Assembly (NCBI GenBank): GCA_934047225.1
Contig: OW203990.1
Location: 22,361,045-22,425,044 of the forward strand
Source of the DNA: Ypsolopha sequella
Taxonomy: Eukaryota; Arthropoda; Insecta; Lepidoptera; Ypsolophidae
DNA length: 64,000 nucleotides
Direction of reading: 5' to 3'
Numbering within the stretch: position 1 is the first letter of the stretch; the number at the start of each line of letters is the position of its first letter. Position numbers and translations under genes: made by a program. Below, piece by piece: positions 20,924 through 32,500 of this stretch. The notes under the pieces are model-generated. The model was given only the letters and a program-made list of their open reading frames with translations. It had not been told where the DNA came from and did no database searches.

Positions 20924-22876
20924 GTAAGTACCTGACCTCTTTTATATTTAACAGTATTATCCTTATTTCATGTTTAAAATCTGCCCCAGAATCGAAGACT
21001 TTATCAGTTTTAATTAGGACACTCATTACAGTGACATTTTATTACATGTTTGACCTTGGCTGCTCCTGCAATAGTAAGCCGGTTCATTGCATCTTAAACT
21101 ACGGGGAACAGTGCCTATAGTTGCCCACAGGATTGTCATGGTTTTTGGTGACTTTTTTACAGTCGTTGCAGTGTTACATAATTACATAATTGGGTGTTGT
21201 TCTCCAAGATAGCAATGATTTCCTGACAGAAACTTGCTATTTCATGAATGATTATGACTCAACTCTCCGGTGTACTACCACTGGAAATTACTAAAACACG
21301 AAATCTAAGGGATTTACTACAATATTTCCTCATAAATTACATCAGTGACTGCCCTCATTCTACCTATCTCGAGCAACAAAGCCCTATGCAAATCTACAAT
21401 GGTTCTCTTATCTGCAGATCTTCAGCAACACAGCCCTTATGAGGCCACTGGCTGCCGTCCCCACACAGACACAGCTGGTCCCTGCGGCGCCCGCTCAGCT
21501 GTCAGCTGTTCGCTCCTTCCAGACCACCTCTGTCACTAAGGACATTGACTCTGCAGCCAAATTCATTGGTGCTGGTGCAGCGACAGTAGGAGTCGCCGGT
21601 TCCGGTAAATAAAATAGTTTTTACATATTATTCTGTATGATTTTTATGCTTGTTCTATCACAGAACTACTGGAATTTATGGAGCTGTGCCGAAACCAGTT
21701 TCTTTTATGTTGTATTCCTTCTTTACATGACCAACTCTTCATGTCATTCATGGTCTAAGAAGAATTAACAATTCTTTAATTGCTCTCTGGAACTTGGAAC
21801 TGTTTCAAGCCACTGATTGCATAATAGTATTGTTTCTTTTTATTTATTTTAGATGTTACATATTGATCACATGATCATGATTAAAAATTTGCACATATTT
21901 TTATACCACTTCCATATCATAATTCCCTGTGTCTTATCACCTATGTTAATTAATAACCTATCACTATCTCACTGTTACCGACAGTGTTGGTGTGGCGTTT
22001 GGCTGCTTTAACCCTTGGCTTTGCATGTAGTTCTAAGCAGCAGACTCATTCTCCTTGCTTGAATGCTCATAATTTACTTTTTTGTCTTCATCTGCAGTTT
22101 TAATTTTAATAGAGATGTATAGACTACCTATTTACAGACTTACTGTAAATAAGACCAAGCAAGTTGCAAGCCAACTGATCGGTTCTGACCAGTGGCGGAT
22201 ACAGAAAAAAAATCAATAAAATACCAGCAATTTTATTTACACTTTATTAAAAATTTTATAATAAAGAAATCAGAGACTAATTTCTATTATGATCATCATA
22301 AATCTCTTCCGTAAAAGGAAGTCACTCCAAGGAGTGTTGCTCCCCATATGTATCCGTCACTGGTTCTGCCAAAGAGTAATGTGGCCAAATACCACACCAG
22401 TGGAATTTTCCACTCCTGTAAATGCTCTAGGACTCAGTGATTAACAAATATTTGTTTCTAGAAATACATGAACCTGGAGTTATTTTTTGAGCTGAATAGT
22501 GAAAATAACTGATTAGTCAGCTTATCCAACTTGAAGTTGATAGTCTGTACATCTCTAACATTTATGCTTTGCATTTGCTTGAGAGGTGAGATTTTTATGT
22601 AACTAATTTTCTTTTACTTTACTTTTACTTGCCAATGTAATAGTAGTCTAAAATGTGAGCGGTGTTGATGAGATTTGTAAGTAGGTAGTAATTTTGGTAT
22701 TGTTGTTTCCAGGAGCGGGTATCGGAACGGTGTTCGGTTCCCTGATCATCGGCTACGCCAGGAACCCCTCCCTTAAGCAGCAGCTGTTCTCATACGCCAT
22801 CCTGGGTTTCGCCCTGTCCGAGGCTATGGGTCTCTTCTGTCTTATGATGGCCTTCCTGCTGCTCTTCGCTTTCTAA
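20879..22876 (+). CDS. ATPsynC: ATP synthase subunit c, mitochondrial precursor, three exons
   Basis: Exons 20879-20923, 21418-21604 and 22713-22876 give 131 aa, the usual insect length. Residues 1-56 form an Arg/Ala-rich mitochondrial import peptide ([15 protein letters not shown] at the start). The mature chain starts at Asp57 ([17 protein letters not shown]). Two membrane helices flank the loop Arg94-Asn95-Pro96, and Glu114 in [10 protein letters not shown] is the proton-carrying residue. Lys99 corresponds to the lysine trimethylated in animals. The protein forms the rotating c-ring of F0 in the inner membrane, passing protons to drive ATP synthesis. All introns are GT-AG and phases agree. 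Identification is secure because this sequence is among the most conserved in animals. Confidence 0.98.
21418..21604 (+). CDS. ATPsynC: ATP synthase c exon 2
   Basis: Acceptor TTATCTGCAG, donor TCCG|GTAAAT. Codes residues 16-77 and the first base of Gly78: the rest of the import peptide, its cleavage area around [10 protein letters not shown], and the first half of helix 1. Confidence 0.96.
22190..22362. mobile_element. hAT-type MITE in ATP synthase c intron 2
   Basis: Ends CAGTGGCGGATACA and TGTATCCGTCACTG are inverted. GTTCTGAC and GTTCTGCC flank it as an 8-bp duplication with one change. 173 bp. Confidence 0.8.
22713..22876 (+). CDS. ATPsynC: ATP synthase c exon 3
   Basis: Acceptor GTTTCCAG, stop TAA at 22874-22876. 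Codes Gly78 to Phe131 with the RNP loop and Glu114. High GC and unbroken conservation contrast with the AT-rich flanks. Confidence 0.97.
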
Positions 22877-23360
22877 GCTACTTACTTTTAAGAACACTAC
22901 TGCCATCCTAAGTAATGAGGTTTCAGTGTATACAACCCGGAGTGAACGGCCATGGAATCGAATGTGTGGAAACCTCAACCTCATAGTGATGCAAGGACTG
23001 ATATAAGTGTTACACTCGATGCAAAATCAGTGTGCATCATCAGGAAAGCAAATTTAATTTAATTATGTAGTATATGAAAAAAATAATCATCAGCAAATAA
23101 AACGTTGTACGTAAATTACACTACAACCATGTACCGTTATTTCTATTTCCTGATATTTTAGTAGACTGTTAATCTGAATCATGTTATGCCTAGTTGCACA
23201 CAATGATTGTTAAAAGGCGGTGATGATATATTTAAGCCAGTGAACGTGAGATTTTGCGTGATATTGTCATCGACTTTTACAGTGTCTGTTTACATTATCT
23301 TGTTCAAGAATGTCGGCATCATTTAATGTATATTTTTAGGGCGAATAAAGGATACATACA
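22877..23360 (+). terminator. ATP synthase c 3' UTR with poly-A signals
   Basis: AATAAA occurs at 23096-23101 and 23344-23349; either could direct cleavage. No other gene intervenes. The exact 3' end is inferred. Confidence 0.5.
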
Positions 23361-23497
23361 AAACCAATTAAATTGATTTGATATTTATTTATTCGTTCCG
23401 GACTTAATATTCACCGTCTTATTAAAAAAATTAGATTGTAACATGAAGAAAGATAAACAGCATATCTAGTGGCGCGAGGATATACAGTATTATAAAA

Positions 23498-23840
23498 TTG
23501 AAATGGTGCACAAAGGGCAGCTACCAGAACCGTTGTAGCTACAAGAAAACTTGCTTTGGAGTCTGTAACCCTAACTTTTGGATTATTTTACTCCGGCAAT
23601 CACAGATGTAAAAAATACCGTTATTGAGAAACAGAATGTGACCACAAAAAAAATCCTATTCAAAAACTTTCAATAAAGAGATCCTATTAGATTCTCTGTT
23701 CACATTCAGTATGAAATGGTATGGTTTATCGTTGACTACATTTTTAATTCAGAATCTGTGTGAGTACCTATGTAGAAGTAAAAACCCAGAAAGTTAGGGT
23801 TAGTCACACGTTTCTGCCCTTTGCGGCCCTTCTCAATTTT
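23498..23840. mobile_element. Inverted-repeat element downstream of ATP synthase c
   Basis: Left GCACAAAGGGCAGC with GTAACCCTAACTTTTGG, right CCAGAAAGTTAGGGTTAG with TCTGCCCTTTGC. Imperfect arms of about 60 bp; no frame. Confidence 0.55.
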
Positions 23841-24346
23841 CCGTCCTGCATACCAATAAGATAATGCATCGATCTGACCATCTAGTAGGCCAAGCATGAA
23901 CAATTACGAGTCTTGGATCAACTTGAAAAATTAGGACGCAGCTTAGTAGCCAGGGTTCTTCTGTCATATAATGAATAAAGCCTTCCCCTGCCTGAAAATG
24001 TTGCAGTTGACCGATCTTCTGACACCCAATCTACAATCTTAACTGGATGGTAAAGGTAGTTCCGAATGTAAACTGATACCTGTACGACCTCTTTTCACCG
24101 ACGACTTTACGTAGTAATATTACAAAATTAAATAGTGTGTGATGTACCTAGATACATTGTCACCATCTTGTCTGTTCAGGAGGTTTAACACATGTCATCG
24201 ACAGTGTTTCCATCAACCAACGCGAAATGCGTGAGAGCGCAAGCAGGACAGATAGACACTATCTTTGGCGCGTGCTAGCTACACAGGTCACTAGTCCTCG
24301 TAGAGAGAAGGGCGAAGCTTTGAGAAACTGAACTAAATGGACTAAT

Positions 24347-24512
24347 ATCTTTAAATTAAACCACATAATTTACTGCTCATACTGAACAACTTTCACAAAG
24401 AAAATTAATGCAAAATCCACGTTTTCTAAATTAGTAAGAAAACGCTTCCGCAGGTATGTTACTTTAGGATTGTTATTAATGTTTTACGTGTAATGTGGTT
24501 TAATTTAAAGAT
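24347..24512. mobile_element. MITE with 20-bp perfect inverted ends
   Basis: ATCTTTAAATTAAACCACAT at 24347-24366 is exactly inverted at 24493-24512. Interior unrecognised. Confidence 0.7.
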
Positions 24513-24659
24513 ACTTGTCGATTTACATCCCTATATACCTTAGACAGAACTGTTCCAAAGACTTAACTCTGAAAGCGTTACCTGCGTGCGTCGATTTGTA
24601 TTGGCTGACTGCTACATATTGGTGATTGGTGGCTAAAAATTTAAATATGAAAAAAATCA

Positions 24660-26990
24660 TAGGCTTAAGGCTCATACGCACTAGCCGCGGTTGCGGTTGC
24701 GGCGCGCCGCGCAGTCAAACCGCCACCTGCGGTTGGAAAGGCGGCACGCCGCGCTCGGAGAGAAAACGCGGGCCGCGGTTGGTCAATCGCAGCTTTCTGC
24801 GGTTCAATTTTGGAATTTGCAATTTTTGGATTTTGCACTTTTGGAATTCCATGTCGCTTCCCTCTGACGTAATTCGAAAATGAATTTTTCAGCGTCGAAC
24901 ACATCTACCGTCACGCTCGAAAGAATATTCAGTTGGATTATATCAGAACGTACCGTCTTTGTTGTATCCATGGATTTGATTAGGGGAAAAATATAAGCTG
25001 TCAAGATATTAGGGTTCCGTATTCGGCGGGAGCCGCTAATTGTTTGCCAGGCGCTACCATTTTAGCTGCTTGTTTCTTCATCCAATTATTTTTACCATAT
25101 TTTAGTTACATACCCGTATTTTGTATAACACAGTACAACATATTTGAGATGTAGCTAGCACACTTGTATTATAGATTGTCCCTTCTTTACGTATAGCAGT
25201 AATTGTTAATATTGACCGGAATATGTCGCGGACGAATATAAGCGGCATCATTTCGGCTCGAACCGAACTTGATAAAAATCTGGCAAGTGCGAATACACAC
25301 ACAGGAAATTGGCGGTAGACGGATGTATACATGGGTCCTACCACAAAGGCTCATTTTCGAGAACGGAACTCTAGTAAAAGCTCATGACCGCCTAAAATCT
25401 GATAGGCCCGCATCATAAAAATAGAGTGTGGAATAAATGAGGGCGCACCTACCTTACATATGACCACCCCATAGTGAGAATTAATGATTTTGATACTTTA
25501 TTTTATCAGACAAGGCAGACACTTTCAAAGTCATGTATGTATGTTCGTTAACAACGTCGGCGTTTCCTAATCTTGTTTCACTCAAGATTTTGAATCAAAC
25601 GATAGCAATATTGACTTTGGAGAATTCATAATATTTTCTTAAGTTTTCATGAGCACTATACATGAAACAATTTTGAACGGATTTCACACTCCGTTCACCA
25701 CTCCATTTTGAAACGTTGGCTTTTGTAAAAATCAAATAAAACAAGTGTTAAATCCATTCAAAATTGATTCACTGAAAATCAGTGTCTGGTAATTCTAGTA
25801 ACTAGATAATTCATATAAATTAATATATTAATAAATCAATAAAATTACATAACACTAAAAGCAAACTTTTTGCGGATCAATATCTCTTAGTCGCATCGAA
25901 CGAATGACACACAAGCACAGACTATCTTGACAGTAGTCGACAGTTACGTAGGTGTTGCCGTCAATCAAAATAATTGGTTGCACCTGTCACCGCGTCAGGC
26001 TCTTTTTTGCCAAGCTATACATGTATAATTGTCTCTATAGAGAAATGCGGCTGCGCCGAATGGCTGGAGCGTTTTCTCATATTATTTTTGTGGATCCCTA
26101 AACAATGGACATTTGAATAAATAATGCAGTTACGAATCAACAAAGTTTTATTGTAGTCAAGAACATGCAAGTGAATACCTCAATAACGATCGGTTGTTGA
26201 GGTAAACCCTTACAGTGATATTTTTCCAAAATAAAATAAGACCTGCTAAATAAACAACTTAGAACAATGCCAAAGGCATTTTCAATGCAAAAATTTCGTG
26301 GCAAAATGAACACAATCTAAACGCTATAAAATGGATCCACTTTGCTATATAAATAAAATAATAGGACAAAGAAAAAGTTTCTCAAAGAAATGTAAAAATC
26401 AATGAATCTAACACGTCGTGTTTCATGATAGTTTTAAATATACGGCTATAGATTTAGAATCATTAAAAAATAAACAAATTGTTACACAAATCAAATACTT
26501 AATTTATATTAAATAAAACATACGATATTATTTTTAAGATCTAAAAAAGATACACGTTTGTTTCTAACATGCAGGTACTGAAGTTCATTAACATTTTTTT
26601 ACAACTGATAAATAACCAAAATACTTCCGATTCTAAAGCCTATTGAACCTGGTGTTTTTACCTCACTTAATTGATAATCCTGGTTTTACAAAACGATAAT
26701 TTATTGATACTAACAGGCTATGCTATAAAAATACTTCACTTATTTAAAAGTACAATGAATACAATAAAATTCGTCTACACCTCCTTGAGAAGAAATTAAT
26801 AAAGCAGCAACCATTCATAAAGGTTTTAATACAAAATATAATTGGCTTCTTGGCTTACATAATTTGAAATGAGAGTTAACAATATAAACTGTGTCCTATG
26901 GCGAAAAGCTTAAACATATTTAGTGAAACCACTATCTATTTGAACTCACCATTGACTTATATTTGATAAAACATCCATTCTGGTTTGTAT
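24660..26990. other. Intergenic, no gene recognised
   Basis: 24680-24790 is a GC-rich patch with GCGGTTGCGGTTGCGGC and CCGCGGTTGG words. 25010-25075 is the end of a GGTTCCGTA-family repeat. 25400-26990 is AT-rich. The 85-codon and similar frames here overlap in opposite strands and lack conserved motifs or splice support. Confidence 0.55.
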
Positions 26991-27007
26991 ACTTTGGACC
27001 AGTGGGT

Positions 27008-27159
27008 CTACCGCGTAATTCTCATTTTCATCAACATCAACTTGAGATTGAAATTTGACGTGCGTGCGACGACGCCCGCCTAACATGCCATCTCTTTTGC
27101 ACGCGTTGAATTTCGCATGCATTTGCTTGAAGTTGATACAAATGAGAATTACGCGGTAG
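27008..27159. mobile_element. MITE with 20-bp perfect inverted ends
   Basis: CTACCGCGTAATTCTCATTT at 27008-27027 is exactly inverted at 27140-27159; ATCAACTT-type words also pair just inside. The flanking bases show no clear duplication. Confidence 0.7.
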
Positions 27160-27726
27160 AGCCCCGGTACAAAAGACGCTCGTGAAGTTAGCTGTAACTT
27201 GCGCCACAGTAGACGAATACTGATAACCGTTTTGCAACAACCGTAACCCGTTCAAAAATCAACTCGCGTCGCAACACCGACCGTTCAAAAACGGGTACTG
27301 GTGTCCTTTTTCAACATCAACTCTGAGCAAGGTTCGCGTAGACTCCAGACGTTATTTGGACATTTTAACGTTAGATTTGATGAATTATCCTTAAGAACCC
27401 GGTGCAGGACGACGCCAACTCCGATGCAAAGCGAGACGCATCGTGACAATAAAGCGCATATTTGGCTGGCTGATCTAAACAAGCGCCTCACGCTTTGCCC
27501 CACGCCGTTCGAACTGGCTGAGCGAGTTTCGCCCTTTGCGTTGAAATAAAAATTATTTCCGAATACCTTAATTTTGCCTCGATCACTTATTATTTTTTAT
27601 TCTGTTTTAATTAATTAGAATATTGATGATACTTCCAAGTGGTGTATGTATAGCTTACTTTGCTTGTTAAATGTTCATAAGTCACTTAACGAAGCCTTGT
27701 AAAAGTACTCGATTTTAGGGCGAAAA

Positions 27727-27997
27727 CCAACGATATTCCATAGCCCTAGATGTCTTACTCCATATATAGACAGTTGTAAATCATGGCCCAAGTTTGTAGT
27801 TAGATCTATACATCGAAACAAAACAACAATAACATAAGAGCCACGTAAGGATTTTTCGTAAACAGACCTTGTCCGCTCTGGCATAAGAGTCTGAACTGTC
27901 TGAACGACAACCCCACTCCTCAACTGTATTGAGTGGGCTTGTACGGGGCCACTTTTGGCGCGCTGTCGCATAATCTAGGGCTATGGAATATCATTGG
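27727..27997. mobile_element. Inverted-repeat element, 25-bp arms
   Basis: CCAACGATATTCCATAGCCC plus TAGAT (27727-27751) is the inverse of 27973-27997 with one mismatch. Interior of about 220 bp without a supported gene. Confidence 0.65.
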
Positions 27998-28017
27998 CGA
28001 AAACCTATTATTTTAAA

Positions 28018-28414
28018 TATTTTTTCAATGCATGTGCTCGTAAAGGCCCACTTTTTATGCATCAAAACCGAACAGAAAGTCGATTATTTTACCCTAGGGC
28101 TTTATTATTATTATTTTTTTTATTTATTTGCAATGGTTGGCTAACCTGCAGCCTTTCCTGTGTAGCATAGATGTAATACTTTTTTTTCCACTGTTTAACG
28201 GCTCTGGATACAATCCTTTTGAGCCAATCATAAATTAAAGTTCACAAGATTATATTTGTGTTCATTTCCTCACACTATGCATTGAAAAACGTAGTATGAT
28301 ACACGGGCGTAAGAGCAATAAATTACTCGGTTACGTTTAAAACACTCGCTACGCTCGTGTTTTAAATCGTCCTCGTAATTTATTCCTTTGCGCCCTTGTA
28401 GCATAAACTACTAT
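28018..28414 (+). repeat. Repeat family C copy 2
   Basis: The fullest copy: from TTTTCAATGCATGTGCTCG to TTGTAGCATAAACTACTATT. The terminal fold-back around ACACTCGCTACGCTCGTGTT is intact here. Confidence 0.75.
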
Positions 28415-29250
28415 TCTGGTCTTTAACGCGGTGTTTGTGAAAAAATCAGGGACATACACCACTTCATATTGACCGTCTAAATGAAAGCCTAAAATTTATT
28501 TGATTGAATTGTTCCACTTTTGCGAGTTATTATGGTTTTAGACATGTATGAAGTACGATTCGGAGCGGCTTCTTAAGCTTCATTTAATTCTTTACATTAG
28601 ATTTATGTATAATAATAAATCTATGATAAAAATGTCAAATGATGTTTGGGGTGTCGCTACACGACGAAATCACTAAGCGTTAAAATCCGAGTGTTCCTAG
28701 AACGCCTACGGTTCTTGTACGCATTTCTGGTGTACGCTTCAAGAAAACGCAAGTACGTACGATCTAATCTGTGGCTAAGTTCACGCCCACCTTCTATACT
28801 TGCCCGAACTGTATGCCATTGTATCATAAGAATCGTAGTTTAAATATATCGTGGCTTCACTAGAGCTTGCAAACATTTTTACAATATTAATTCACTTACT
28901 TCTACGTACAGCAAAACAACATAAGGCATTTTCCTACTCATAATTTACCATTTATCTTTCTTATTCAACACATCACGCAAACGCTCATGATTCGAGTCCA
29001 TAGAAACGGTATACTACAAATTTTCATCTGTTTTTATACTGAGATCAAAAGAAACTCGTTACATTATTTGGTCCAATAGTTAATACGGAAAATAAATAAT
29101 TTCAATACATTCCTGCACTCGAGTCACAAGTCTCATACATTTTTGGCTCAATCAATTCCCGTACAAAAGTATAACTAAACCTTATAAACCCTTCTAATAA
29201 GAACTATGTTAATAATCTTTTATATTACACACACTATCTATACTATTTAT
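28415..29250. other. No recognisable feature; probable Rad21 3' flank
   Basis: AT-rich sequence beyond the Rad21 stop on the minus strand. It could contain the end of its 3' UTR, but I see no decisive poly-A signal. Confidence 0.45.
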
Positions 29251-29253
29251 TTA

Positions 29254-29424
29254 GGTAGCGTTCCTAAACGCCGGGGTAAAGGTAAAAATTAACTGTTACC
29301 CGTTCCATAACCACCCGAGTGGAAACGAACAGCTCGAAGTCTTTCAATATAAACCCTGTCAGAAATGTAAAAATCGCTTTGACGGTTAAATTTTAAATTT
29401 ACCCGGGCGTTTAGGAACGCGACC
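29254..29424. mobile_element. MITE with TTA duplication in Rad21 3' UTR
   Basis: Left GGTAGCGTTCCTAAACGCC, right GGGCGTTTAGGAACGCGACC, inverted with one mismatch near the end. TTA is present on both sides (29251-29253 and 29425-29427), the PIF/Harbinger-type target. Its edge is 11 bp from the Rad21 stop codon. Confidence 0.75.
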
Positions 29425-29435
29425 TTAGGGTGTAC

Positions 29436-29561
29436 TTAGATTCCTTCCGTTTCAAACTGTACGCCTTTTGATATGAGCAGGGGTCCGTAAGTCTCTTCCT
29501 GTACTAATGTTAACACTTGATGCTTCTTGAGAACGAGTAAACTGTAGAATTTCTGTGCGAC
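29436..29561 (-). CDS. Rad21: Rad21 last exon (winged helix, stop)
   Basis: Acceptor TTCCACAG; codes [20 protein letters not shown] then [17 protein letters not shown], with TAA at 29438-29436. Matches the final AAKFYSFLVLKKQQAIEL helix and strand of RAD21. Confidence 0.95.
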   Translation of the reverse strand, partial: VAQKFYSLLVLKKHQVLTLVQEETYGPLLISKGVQFETEGI

Positions 29562-32500
29562 CTGTGGAATTAAATTTGTGTCATGTTATAAACTTATTAC
29601 AGACTCAGAACTAACGTGGGAGGCTGTGGAGAGAACGTGTACAGATGGGGCTACCGAAACGCGGCGGCCAACCGTTGTGCATATGGCGCTTCCCTACAGA
29701 CCATGGCGCACCTGCGGTCTTGTCCCGGATGTCCCAGCACCTGCACCCTGGACGACCTCCTCAACGCTAACCAAAGAGAAATTGACGTGGCGGCCCATTG
29801 GGCTGCGCAAATTTAGAATTGACCATAACCATCGACACGACAAGAAGAAGAAAATTTATTTATTGCCCTAAAGCCCGTTTTCACTAACAGTAGAAGATGC
29901 CCTAAATCAGATGCCAAGGTTCCACCAAGCCTTAGGTATCCTAGGCATGACTAATGAAACTCTTTGCTAAGCAAACTTAAGTATTACCTAAGTAGGCGTC
30001 GTCGTCGTCTTGCTCATCGTTAATAAAAATGGGTATAAGACCGTCCGCTGCGTTAATAGCGGTTTTGCAGCCAGATTGAAAAACCCGCATTTTTCTAATT
30101 AATCAAAACAGAACACTTCTATTAAAAATTTTCTCAATAGTGTCAACTGTCTTGGCAAAATTTCCATTTCAAACTTTAAAAACACTCGAGTTAGAATTTA
30201 CAGAAACCAATGGCAACTTTGCGATGGCAGTAAATACAATATAGGGGTAATAAGTTTTTGTTAAATAACTATTAACTGAATTTTCAATTCAGGTGTTCTG
30301 TTTCGAGTAATTATAAAAAGGCGGGTTTTTCACAATCCGGCCGCTAAACGGCTCTTAAGGGTGCCCGCGCGGCGTGCTGTTACAGGCCTGTTTCATAGAG
30401 GAGCGCTACGTAAGACGGGTCACCCGTCGCACGGTTCTCTATGAAAACAGCAAGCCGCGCGGGCTTGCAGTGGTTGGTCCCGGATTCTAAAAGTTCTGCT
30501 ATCGCTGATTTGTACATCTGCCGGTTTGCCAGTTTCCCGTAGACCACGAGACATGCAACTGTCTCGAAACGTCGGGTGTCCCCTTTTCGTAAAAAAGGTA
30601 AAAATTGATCGCGGTAGACCCGATTATATATATTATAATGTGTACGAAACGCGAGAGTTTAAAGTTATATAGTATAAACAAAGTACGCACTTGTTTCCTA
30701 ATATTGTGCCTGGGCGCTAGATCGCTGAAGATGAGTTGCTCGCCGGCCGCCAGCTTGGGCCGCATCACAGTGAAAAGCTGCGTCGCGCGACGGTTCAGCA
30801 CTCGCTCCTCGAACTGCTCATCAGTCTCTCCCGCTTCACGTTCTTGCTCCTCCGGCTGAAAGGTTACGATATAGATTTAACTGGGTGTTAAGGTTGAACG
30901 TCAGTCGCTTAGCGCAAAGGTTTGAGGTTTATTAAGGGTACGTTTCGTAACGTGTGATTATCACTCGGAGCGATGCGAATTTTACCCTGCATCGTTCAAA
31001 AATCGACCCGAGTGAAACCGAGGGTAAACGAACTGTTACCTGACAGTTGCGCTAAGTGTTTAGAAACGCTTTCGGGGAATGTGAATATCGCACTGACAAG
31101 TGCGATTTCTAACTCTGTTTGGGTACCGTTAAAATTCGCCTGACAGTTGTCATTTCGGAGTTTTCTCGGGATTCGGACAATTTTTGAAAATAGAATTCAA
31201 CATTTCCGTACGAATACGGGAAAATGTTTCGAAACTGCTTCGACAGGATTATGGCTTGCAAATGCAAAGGTTGCAATGCCATCCATATTAAAAGCAATAG
31301 GTATTTAGGTACTTTACTTAATTTATTTATTTTGATTTGAGGTTATGTATTTACTTGACGTGTGTCACTCCAGACCGTTTCAAAACGCTTTTCTCACGGG
31401 AATCACTCGCAAGCGTTTCAAAACCAGATCTTTCATTCTCTTTCTAGTATATAGCTTTGTCTCTTTCTTAAAAACGAGTGAAATTTCGCACGAAGATCAC
31501 ACGTTTTGAAACGTAGCCTAAATAAATAAATGACTGTTTATTTTCAGATTAAAAATCCATAGGTAGGTTAGTGTTATGCTTAAAACTCGGTTAGTAAAAC
31601 AAAGGGAACATGTACAAAATTGATTATTTAAATAACCCAATGGATCGTTCCATCCAGAATTTCTGGATAGGACAATCCATTCGGTCCGCAATCATCTTCA
31701 TGATTAATGCATGAGTTTGAAATTTAGTGCACAATTAGTCATGATCTTGTCTAAACAAAGTTAAAAGAGCATTTTAAGTTTGTTTCTGTTTTAACTTTGT
31801 TTGGAGATCATGACTAATTGTGTGTACAATTTCAAACTCTTGCTTTATAAACGTCACTAATACTGAACTATTGACGTCAATTGACACAGACCAAAATGCT
31901 TTACAATTTTACATTTCTAAACAAGATAAAAAAAAATCAAATTATACACTTTGCGCTTTGCTACTGACGTTTAATCTTAAGGTGATATACCGTGCTAGCT
32001 AAGGTCCCCGTTACTCCAGGCAGAAAGACCCGCAGTGCGAAAGGGACGGAATCGGGGAAAATTGTCAAAAAGTCGGTTTTAAATTAATTCAAAATTACCT
32101 AAAATAGCTACAAAAAATTCCATAACCAGTAATTTAGGTGTAGTTAAAACCCATCTAAATAAATATTTTTTCAACTCTAAATTCTATCCTAATTTGTCAG
32201 AATATCAAAAAAAGTGTAAATTTAGACCTAATTTCAATAATTATTTCTATCGAATGAAATTCCTCCTATCGCGTTTCTGATAGACCAAAATCTAGTAAAA
32301 GGTCCCAAAATTGTTATACTAATTTATTTTACTTGGAACTTCATTAAAAGAGCAGATAAATAACTTCAAAAAGTGTCATTTTTCACGGTATAGCCCCTTA
32401 AGATGAAGTTGCGGAAGCCGGAAACTGTTGATAGTACTCGTCCATACGAACAAGTTTTACTATGGAGCCATACCGATTCGAGAAAAGAAAATCAGCTGTT

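Noticed and set aside
24626..24904. Overlapping opposite frames in a GC-rich patch
   Set aside because: Open only because of simple GCGGTTG-type repetition; no conserved features.
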